From assembly GCF_007748115.1 (NCBI RefSeq), contig NZ_CP036289.1, forward strand, positions 186,001 through 250,000: a DNA stretch of 64,000 nt, written 5' to 3'. The translations under genes were made by a program, and so were the position numbers. Source of the stretch: Bremerella volcania. GTDB taxonomy: Bacteria > Planctomycetota > Planctomycetia > Pirellulales > Pirellulaceae. The notes beneath the pieces are model-generated. The model saw nothing but the letters and a program-made list of their open reading frames with translations. It had not been told where the DNA came from and made no database searches. The first letter of the stretch is position 1, and the number at the start of each line of letters is the position of its first letter. Below, one piece after another: positions 55,284-61,908 of this stretch.

Positions 55284-55535
55284 CTAGTTGGCTTCAACCA
55301 CGATGTTAACGCGGCGGCTGCCTTGGTCGAACATAACCGTGCCGTCCGACAGAGCGAACAGGGTGTAATCCTTGCCCATGCCGACGTTCTTACCGGCGCG
55401 GAACTTGGTACCCAATTGGCGAACGAGAATGCTGCCAGCCTTAACCGTTTGGCCGCCGTACTTCTTCACGCCGCGATACTGTGGGTTGGAATCGCGACCG
55501 TTACGGCTAGAACCTTGACCTTTCTTATGGGCCAT
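55284..55535 (-). CDS. rpmA: 50S ribosomal protein L27
   Basis: 83 aa, ATG at 55535. [67 protein letters not shown] is canonical L27: flexible Lys/Gly N-terminal arm reaching the peptidyl-transferase centre. The usual upstream partner rplU (L21) is not present in this direction; the next upstream gene is a different exported protein. Confidence 0.97.
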   Translation of the reverse strand: MAHKKGQGSSRNGRDSNPQYRGVKKYGGQTVKAGSILVRQLGTKFRAGKNVGMGKDYTLFALSDGTVMFDQGSRRVNIVVEAN

Positions 55536-55650
55536 GACATCTGCTCCTGAGGTATCTTATGAGGCCGCATCGTGAGGGGCGGCAATCGCTTACTAGGTGG
55601 ATCTCTTCAATTCCCAGGCGACTATATCGCCGCTAAGGGAAACTAGTTTT

Positions 55651-56658
55651 TTATCGGAAGATCCACTCGTAGTCAACCTCCCCAGGCGAACCGAGGCGGA
55701 TTTCCCGCTCGTTTTCGTCCAGGCGGTCGCCAGGACGCCAGAAGTTGAGCTTCAGCGTCTTTTGCTTGTACTGGCGATAAGAAAGGGGGTTAGAGCTAGC
55801 ATCGTAGTTTGTATCGGCGTCTTCGTAGCGAAACGCGTTGGTCAGGCCATCGATGTAGATGCTGAAGAAGTCGGTGTCCGGGTCGACGTCTTCCCAGGTT
55901 ACCACGCCCCAGATGCTGTTATCCTTGTCGGCGGTGGTCACGGGGATGTCAAAACGACTGATCTCGACCGAGTTATAGAGCTTGCTACCGCCTGTTTCTC
56001 GCTCGGCAATCTTTTCGATCGCCGCCGGGATAATGCGGTCCAGGTACTCCTTCTTCTCTTTAGTATCCTTCGTTTCCAGGACGAAGCGGGGGAAGAAACG
56101 GATCGGGGCGGATGGGAGGTCGTCGATCTGTTGAACTTCGAACTTCACGTTGCCGAACTGGTCTTTTACCGGCACGTGACGCAGTGGGTTCCCGTTGTTG
56201 GTCACCTTGTAGACCATGTACCAAACCAACTTCCTCTGTAGTTTACCACTGGGCTGGGGAACGCCCACTTCGATCATACGGACCGGTTTGAACGAGAATT
56301 CCAGGCCCCAGACATCGCGGCGGAAGATGACGTTGCTGGCCATCGACTTCAAAGTTCGCGTGTCGGCAAGGTAGTTCGGGGTCCAATCCAGGTTCGGAAT
56401 ACCCTGCAAGATGTCGCGATATTGCTCGGGGCTCGAGTATGTGTCTTGAGCGCTGAACTTCATCGGAATCGTCGTCATCACGCCGTCGACGAACTTTCGA
56501 TTGGGCGGATTGGCTTGTGCCAGGCGAATCGCGTTCGCGGCGACGTCCGTATTCTCTTCCGGAGCTGCTGCCGCGGCATACGAAGACGGCATGGCCAACG
56601 ATGCCGTTAGCATCGCCAGAACAAGCAGAAACGAAGTGCGAATGGAAGCAACTGTCAT
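55651..56658 (-). CDS. Exported planctomycete conserved hypothetical
   Basis: 335 aa from ATG at 56658 (signal peptide TVASIRTSFLLVLAMLTASLAMPSSYA); the frame extends to 56706. LARLGRLD-like features absent; visible blocks: FRRDVWGLEFSFKPVRMIEVGVP, KLVWYMVYKVTNNG, RFFPRFVLETKD, YLDRIIPAAIEKIAERE, SIWGVVTWEDVDPDTDFFSIYIDGLTNAFRYED, LKLNFWRPGDRLDENEREIRLGSPG. A planctomycete-restricted family as far as I know, function unknown. Fold probably beta-sandwich. Stops 115 bp upstream of rpmA. Confidence 0.85.
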   Translation of the reverse strand: MTVASIRTSFLLVLAMLTASLAMPSSYAAAAAPEENTDVAANAIRLAQANPPNRKFVDGVMTTIPMKFSAQDTYSSPEQYRDILQGIPNLDWTPNYLADTRTLKSMASNVIFRRDVWGLEFSFKPVRMIEVGVPQPSGKLQRKLVWYMVYKVTNNGNPLRHVPVKDQFGNVKFEVQQIDDLPSAPIRFFPRFVLETKDTKEKKEYLDRIIPAAIEKIAERETGGSKLYNSVEISRFDIPVTTADKDNSIWGVVTWEDVDPDTDFFSIYIDGLTNAFRYEDADTNYDASSNPLSYRQYKQKTLKLNFWRPGDRLDENEREIRLGSPGEVDYEWIFR

Positions 56659-56862
56659 GCGGAAAACGCCTGGAGATTGGAAAAGGGACTCACGATCCAA
56701 GCACAACGGTGCCGGCCGAATTTATCTCAAAGTCTAATATAGTTGCCCAAATTAACAGGCGTCAAGTTTTTGGGCCTTTTGAAGTTAGGAAGTTGTCGAA
56801 TGGTCCGAGCGAGGTAGTCTACGGTTCGTGATTTACTTGCCAATCGGTTTGGCTCGTAATGA

Positions 56863-57999
56863 TTATGCCGATACTTCCAGCATTCGCTCCAGTGCTACCC
56901 GCGACCACTTGGCCGTTTCGTCATCGACGTAGATTTCGTTCACCGGCGTGCCAGCGGCCAGATTTTCCAGCGACCAGCAAAGGTGAGCCAGATCGATGCG
57001 GTACATCGTCGCGCACATGCATACCACCGGGCTGAGGAAGTGGATTTCCTGCTCGGGGTGCTCCTTCTTAAGTCGATTGACCAAATGAAGTTCGGTCCCG
57101 ATCGCCCACTTCGTGCCAGCTGGAGCCTTGCGCACCGTTTCGATGATCTTCCCGGTCGAGCCGGAGACGTCCGCGATTTCGTTGACTTCGCGCATGCATT
57201 CCGGGTGGACGAGGATCTTGATTCCCGGGTGATTCCGACGGAACGCGTCGACATGTTCCTTCTTGAACATCTGGTGCACGCTACAGTGCCCTTGCCATAG
57301 AATCACTTTGCTATCAACGAGTTGCGCCTCGGTACTGCCGCCTAGGTCACCTGCGTATGGGTTCCACACCGGCATCTGATCTTCGGTGATGCCCATGGTC
57401 AGCGCCGTGTTGCGGCCGAGGTGCTGATCGGGGAAGAACAGCACGCGGCTGGTGCGACTGAATGCCCATTTCAGGGCTTTGTCGGCGTTGCTCGAAGTGC
57501 ACACGATGCCGCCGTGCTTGCCCACGAACGACTTAAGGCTGGCCGCTGAATTGATGTAAGTAACTGGTGTGATGTCATTTGTGTCGATTACTTCCCCCAG
57601 GTCATCCCACGCATTTTCGACCTGGTCGATGGCGGCCATATCGGCCATCGAGCAGCCTGCGGCCATATCGGGCAGCACGACCGTGACGCGTTGGCCGTTA
57701 CGCTCCTCGATCTTTTCGGGGCGATTGGCCAGGATGTCGGCCGTTTCGGCCATGAAGTGCACGCCACAGAAGACGATGTAGCGACAATCGCTGCTTTCGG
57801 CGGCCATCTTGCTGAGCTGATAGCTGTCGCCGCGAAGATCAGACAACTCAATCACTTCGTCCTGCTGATAGTGATGTCCCAGGATCAGGAGCTTGCTACC
57901 CAGGTCTTCACGGACCTTTTGGATTCGCGTGGTCAGCTCTTCGTTGGAAAGGGATCGATAGGGGGCAAAATCGAAGGATCCCAGGGAAACGGTCGACAT
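56863..57999 (-). CDS. nadA: Quinolinate synthase A
   Basis: 378 aa, ATG at 57999. Motifs: LILGHHYQQDEVIELSDLRGDSYQL (His ligand/substrate), CRYIVFCGVHFMAETADIL (Cys), VLPDMAAGCSMADM, VYINSAA-type loop (VTYINSAASLKSFVG), VLFFPDQHLGRNTA, VHPECMREVNEIADVSGSTGKIIE (Cys, S-T-G), and VVCMCATMYRI (Cys). These three Cys bind the [4Fe-4S] cluster. Makes quinolinate from iminoaspartate and DHAP in NAD synthesis. nadB/nadC not adjacent. Monocistronic. Confidence 0.95.
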   Translation of the reverse strand: MSTVSLGSFDFAPYRSLSNEELTTRIQKVREDLGSKLLILGHHYQQDEVIELSDLRGDSYQLSKMAAESSDCRYIVFCGVHFMAETADILANRPEKIEERNGQRVTVVLPDMAAGCSMADMAAIDQVENAWDDLGEVIDTNDITPVTYINSAASLKSFVGKHGGIVCTSSNADKALKWAFSRTSRVLFFPDQHLGRNTALTMGITEDQMPVWNPYAGDLGGSTEAQLVDSKVILWQGHCSVHQMFKKEHVDAFRRNHPGIKILVHPECMREVNEIADVSGSTGKIIETVRKAPAGTKWAIGTELHLVNRLKKEHPEQEIHFLSPVVCMCATMYRIDLAHLCWSLENLAAGTPVNEIYVDDETAKWSRVALERMLEVSA

Positions 58000-58278
58000 G
58001 ATGGTTCTCGCAGGTGCCAGGCGTCCGCCAGCAGGCGGTTGGCTGGGGTATTGAGGGCCACAAAGGGCCTGAAACTACCGCTTATTATAGACATCGACCC
58101 TGAGCTAACCCACCCACGCTAAGCCCCAGTGAGACCTTATATTACGGCCAAGTTCGACCTAATCCGGTCGGATCAGCCGAACTGACCTACCGTAAGTAGG
58201 GCTATTTTCTTAGGTTAGGGGCAACTGCAGAGGTAGCGGTATCAGCTGAAAACCGTCCTTCTGCAGCCGGTTGTGAAC

Positions 58279-58307
58279 TTGTGAGGGTGAGATTAGCTGG
58301 GTATACT
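58279..58307 (+). promoter_or_regulatory. Sigma70-like promoter of the acyl cassette
   Basis: TTGTGA (58279-58284), 17-bp spacer, TATACT (58302-58307), about 70 bp before the first FabZ-like ATG. The remaining divergent gap 58000-58278 shows no gene. Confidence 0.6.
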
Positions 58308-58376
58308 GCTAAGCTTTAATTTCCCATCGCTAGGTCCTTAAGTGCTTACGAAAAATCGTGTCGCTAGTGAGCTGAG

Positions 58377-58856
58377 ATGAAGTTCAGTCTGATCGATCAA
58401 ATCTCGGAGATTCATCCCGGCGAACGAATTTCGGCGATTAAGTGTTTAAGCTTGGCCGAAGAGTACCTCCAGGATCACTTTCCGCGGTTTCCGGTCATGC
58501 CCGGCGTGTTGATGTTGGAAGCGATGACTCAGACCGGGGCCTGGTTGGTTCGCGTGACGAACAACTTCAGCCACAGCCTGACCGTGCTGAAAGAAGCACG
58601 CAACGTGAAGTACGGCAACTTTGTCGAACCTGGCGAGATGCTGATCGTCAAAGCGGAACTGGTCAAGATGGATGGCAATTTGGCTTCGCTTAAGGTTTCC
58701 GGCGAATTGGCGGGAAACGTCGCGGTTAGTTCGCGCATCGTATTGGAAAGCTATAACTCTTCCGGTACCGACGAGCCCAACATCACCGATCAAAATGCGA
58801 TTCGGCAACTAAAACAACAATACGAACTGCTCTATCGTCAACACTCGGCGGTTTAG
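58377..58856 (+). CDS. FabZ-like 3-hydroxyacyl-ACP dehydratase (first copy)
   Basis: 159 aa, ATG at 58377. Hot-dog fold: LQDHFPRFPVMPGVLMLEAMTQTGAWLVR with catalytic His (about residue 38) and a Glu/Gln-type residue in the helix. LKEARNVKYGNFVEPGEMLIVKAELVK is the second strand block. C-terminal helical extension (DQNAIRQLKQQYELLYRQHSAV) is longer than usual. Dehydrates 3-hydroxyacyl-ACP. First of a four-gene set; 100 bp before the ACP start. Confidence 0.9.
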   Translation: MKFSLIDQISEIHPGERISAIKCLSLAEEYLQDHFPRFPVMPGVLMLEAMTQTGAWLVRVTNNFSHSLTVLKEARNVKYGNFVEPGEMLIVKAELVKMDGNLASLKVSGELAGNVAVSSRIVLESYNSSGTDEPNITDQNAIRQLKQQYELLYRQHSAV

Positions 58857-58956
58857 GCAGTCCACTGGGTCGCTCGTGCGGCCACATAGCCCCATGTCGG
58901 GCAAATTTTCAAGCAATCAATTAGCCAGTCTTTTCCCAGTCGGAGAGCAAGAAATT

Positions 58957-59343
58957 ATGGCACCCTCGGATGACGAAGTTTTTGAAAAGGTCCGCGAAGC
59001 CTTGGTAGACGCGTTGGGCGTTGACGAGGAAGAAGTGGTACCAGAGGCCACCATGGTCGGCGATCTGGGTGCCGAGTCGATTGACTTCCTGGATATCGTG
59101 TTCCGCCTGGAGAAAGCGTTCGGAATCACCATTCCGCGTGACGAACTGTTCCCGGAAGACATTCTAACCAACGCCGAGTACGTCCAAGGCGGCAAGGTCA
59201 CCGACGAAGGTCTGGCCGAACTGAAGAAGCGCATGCCATTTGCCGATCTCAGCAAGTTTGAAGCGAACCCAGTCGTGTCGGACTTCGGCAACCTGCTGAC
59301 CGTCAACGATATGTGCAGCTACGTCAAGTCGAAGCTGGCCTAA
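58957..59343 (+). CDS. Acyl carrier protein-like protein
   Basis: 128 aa from ATG at 58957; GGAGAG about 10 nt upstream, and the frame open to 58876 is not needed. Phosphopantetheine site GAESIDFLDIVFRLEKAFGI with Ser about residue 41. Acidic helix-I (VFEKVREALVDALGVDEEEV). Longer than standard ACP (about 80): an extra 45-residue C-terminal part (FADLSKFEANPVVSDFGNLLTVNDMCSYVKSKLA). Partners are the surrounding FabZ-like and KAS proteins. Confidence 0.9.
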   Translation: MAPSDDEVFEKVREALVDALGVDEEEVVPEATMVGDLGAESIDFLDIVFRLEKAFGITIPRDELFPEDILTNAEYVQGGKVTDEGLAELKKRMPFADLSKFEANPVVSDFGNLLTVNDMCSYVKSKLA

Positions 59344-59365
59344 GTAACCGAGTTCCTTCCCATTC

Positions 59366-59388
59366 CCTCTCTCTCAAAGCGAGAGAGG
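59366..59388. repeat. 8-bp hairpin after the ACP gene
   Basis: CCTCTCTC (59366-59373) and GAGAGAGG (59381-59388), loop TCAAAGC. No T-run, so a processing or pausing signal at most. The 226-bp gap to the next FabZ-like gene also contains the CCCCTC element. Confidence 0.5.
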
Positions 59389-59503
59389 AGAACGCGTAGG
59401 GACGATTCGCGTCGCGTGCTTCCAGGATACGAAGTACGCGAAGAAACCAAGCCGAATCCATCGGCATCAGCGGGATCGAGTTGCGGAGCAAATTTGTCGT
59501 TGC

Positions 59504-59546
59504 CCCCTCGCCCCAGCCCTCTTCCTAACGTGTTGAGGGGATAAGA
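59504..59546 (+). repeat. CCCCTC/AGCCCT intergenic element, copy C
   Basis: CCCCTCGCCCCAGCCCTCT, then TCCTAACGTGTT, then GAGGGGATAAGA. The first block matches the 37199 copy in all but a few positions, and the second (GAGGGGAYAAGA) is the same tail. Confidence 0.6.
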
Positions 59547-59569
59547 AAGAAGCCTGAGGGACGGTCGGG

Positions 59570-60115
59570 ATGCGTTGGTTTTGGATCGACAAGTTCATTG
59601 AGTTTAAAAGTGGCGAGTCGGCCAAAGCGGTGAAGTGCGTCTCGTTGGCCGAAGACCATCTCCATGATCACTTTCGCTACCTGCCGGTCATGCCGCATTC
59701 GCTGGTGATCGAAGGGATTGCTCAGACCGGCGGTTTGCTTGCCGGCGAAGTTTACGACTTCCGCGAACGTGTCGTTCTGGCCAAAGTAGCCAAGGCCATC
59801 TTTCATGGCACGGCTCATCCTGGTGATCAGTTGACCTATACGGCGACGATGAACGACATCCGCGAGAACGGAGCGTACGTCTCGGCGACCAGTCACATCG
59901 GCGATCAGTTGCACGCTGAGGTCGAATTGTTTTTCGCCCACCTCAACGACAAAGACCAGCAGCGCGAGCTGTTCTTCCCGGCCGACCTGCTATCAATGCT
60001 ACGCTTGCTTGGCCTTTATGAAGTCGGTCTGGCCAAAGATGGTTCCCCGCTTCAACCACCCGATTACATGATTCAAGCGGAAATCGAACTAACGAAAACC
60101 CCCTCGATTTCGTAG
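59570..60115 (+). CDS. FabZ-like dehydratase (second copy)
   Basis: 181 aa, ATG at 59570. LHDHFRYLPVMPHSLVIEGIAQTGGLLAGEVYDFRERVVLAKVAKAIF: His about residue 39 and Glu in SLVIEG correspond to the FabZ His-Glu pair; HPGDQLTYTATM follows. Similar to the first copy but diverged (PH for PG). C-terminal extension FFPADLLSMLRLLGLYEVGL. Possibly a different chain-length or double-bond position, or half of a heterodimer. No obvious signal peptide. Confidence 0.87.
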   Translation: MRWFWIDKFIEFKSGESAKAVKCVSLAEDHLHDHFRYLPVMPHSLVIEGIAQTGGLLAGEVYDFRERVVLAKVAKAIFHGTAHPGDQLTYTATMNDIRENGAYVSATSHIGDQLHAEVELFFAHLNDKDQQRELFFPADLLSMLRLLGLYEVGLAKDGSPLQPPDYMIQAEIELTKTPSIS

Positions 60116-60273
60116 CCAGCAAAGCCCAAAGCTGGTGCAATCGCTGGCAGCTTGACGAAACCTTCGCAAGCTGCGACGCGACCCAGCCGATATAGCGAAC
60201 TACAATAAGTGTGTGAGCCAGGCCGTACGAGTTCTGGACGCCCCTAATGCCTTCGGCGCGGAGAGAATCTTCT

Positions 60274-61566
60274 ATGACTAGGCGAGTCGTTGTCACCGGT
60301 GTCGGCATGGTGAATCCCATGGGACACGATGTGGAAACGGTCTGGAAAGGCTTGAAAGAGGGCGCTTCCGGCGTTGGCTACACCACCATCTTTGACGCCT
60401 CGAACTTCCCCACCAAGATCTCGGCGGAAGTCAAGAATTGGGACGTGACCAAGTGCGGTGAGAAGATCGCCGACTGGGAAAAAGCTGGTCGTCATACGCG
60501 CTTCGCCGTAGGTGCCGCCAAGCAGGCCGTGGAATCTTCCGGCGTCCTGGACAGCATCAAGGATCCGACCCGCTTTGGCGTCTACTTGGGATGTGGCGAA
60601 GGGGATCAGGATTTTCACACCTTCACCAACATGGTGGTCGCCGCGATCAGCAGCGGCAATGGCGACTGGGACAAGTCGGCATTCATCACCAAGGGCCTGG
60701 CCACGCTCGACTCGCAGCGCGAGATGGAACAAGACCCCAGCATGCCTTGTGGTCACCTGGCATCGTTGTTCAACGCCCAAGGGCCTAACCTGAACTGCTT
60801 GACTGCCTGTGCCGCTTCAAGCCAGGCCATTGGCGAAGCGCGTGAACTGATCAAGCGTGGTACGTGCGACGTGATGCTCTCAGGCGGAGCACACTCGATG
60901 ATCCATCCTTTTGGCGTCACCGGTTTCAACTTGCTGACCGCCCTGTCGACCCGCAACGACGAGCCCACCAAGGCATCGCGCCCTTTCGATCGAGAACGCG
61001 ACGGCTTCGTGCTGGGCGAAGGAGCCTCGATGGTCGTGCTCGAAGAACTCGAACATGCCAAGGCCCGCGGCGCGACGATCTTTGGCGAGATCATTGGCTA
61101 CGGCACCACGGCCGATGCGTTCCGCATTACCGACACCCATCCGGAAGGACGCGGGGGTATCGCCTGCATGAAGATGGCGATGGAAGACGCCGGTATCGGT
61201 CCAGAACAGGTCAACTACGTCAACGCCCACGGCACCAGCACCACGGTGAACGACAAGGTCGAAACGCTGTGCTGCAAGGAAGCGTTTGGCGAAGAGTGGG
61301 CCAAGAAGATCCCGGTCTCCAGTACCAAGAGCATGATGGGGCATTTGATTGCCGCAGCTGGCGTGACCGAAGCGATCGTCTGCATGTTGGCCATTCGTGA
61401 CAACGTCCTTCCGCCAACGATCAACTACGAGAATCCAGACGACAACTGCGATCTCGATTATGTGCCCAATGTGGCCCGCGAGGCGAAGGTCGATATCGCC
61501 CTGAACAACAGTTTTGGGTTCGGCGGCCAAAACATCACGCTCGCCCTTAGTCGTTTCAAAGACTAA
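60274..61566 (+). CDS. Beta-ketoacyl-ACP synthase (KAS II/FabF-type)
   Basis: 430 aa from ATG at 60274; ATG at 60247 would add 9 residues. Thiolase fold with catalytic Cys in LNCLTACAASSQAIGEA, His in NAHGTSTTVNDKVE, Lys/His in SSTKSMMGHLIAAAGVTEA, and GFGGQNITLAL glycine loop. Insertions around VVAAISSGNGDWDKSAFI differ from standard FabF. Condenses malonyl-ACP with an acyl-ACP. Last gene of the set, followed by a terminator. Confidence 0.93.
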   Translation: MTRRVVVTGVGMVNPMGHDVETVWKGLKEGASGVGYTTIFDASNFPTKISAEVKNWDVTKCGEKIADWEKAGRHTRFAVGAAKQAVESSGVLDSIKDPTRFGVYLGCGEGDQDFHTFTNMVVAAISSGNGDWDKSAFITKGLATLDSQREMEQDPSMPCGHLASLFNAQGPNLNCLTACAASSQAIGEARELIKRGTCDVMLSGGAHSMIHPFGVTGFNLLTALSTRNDEPTKASRPFDRERDGFVLGEGASMVVLEELEHAKARGATIFGEIIGYGTTADAFRITDTHPEGRGGIACMKMAMEDAGIGPEQVNYVNAHGTSTTVNDKVETLCCKEAFGEEWAKKIPVSSTKSMMGHLIAAAGVTEAIVCMLAIRDNVLPPTINYENPDDNCDLDYVPNVAREAKVDIALNNSFGFGGQNITLALSRFKD

Positions 61567-61588
61567 GTCAACGAAGCCCATTCACTTC

Positions 61589-61624
61589 AAGCCGCGATCC
61601 ACCCAGTGGACTCGCGGCTTTTTT
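61589..61624 (+). terminator. Terminator of the acyl cassette
   Basis: Stem AAGCCGCGA + TCCAC / GTGGA + TCGCGGCTT with a one-base bulge, followed by TTTTTTGTG. Confidence 0.88.
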
Positions 61625-61908
61625 GTGTCGATGCGTCCCAAATTTTTGGGCAGAAGCGGACTGCTAAAATGGCGATGCAGTTTATCCGCATTGCCCGTCT
61701 TGTAGGTGGAAGGCGTTTCTGCGGTGGGGTGTCTTTCTATCTCCTCGCACGGCACTATTTTCGTGTGGAAATCCGTATTCCGAAAGCGCCGCTGGTGGAT
61801 ACGATTTTCCATAGACGTATCTACACATGATTCTTATAATAATGGGCTACCTTCCCCTTAAACCTGCCTTAATCCCTCGTTATCTTCCCCAAGTAGGAGT
61901 TCTCTTCC
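61625..61908. other. Upstream region of the DUF1592 gene
   Basis: No supported gene. TATAAT at 61835-61840 is a perfect -10 hexamer, but no good -35 lies 16-18 bp before it, so the promoter call is weak. TAGGAGT at about 61895 is a good ribosome site for the next gene. Confidence 0.4.

Noticed and set aside
59366-59388. CCTCTCTC hairpin as an intrinsic terminator
   Set aside because: No T-run on either side; kept only as a hairpin.
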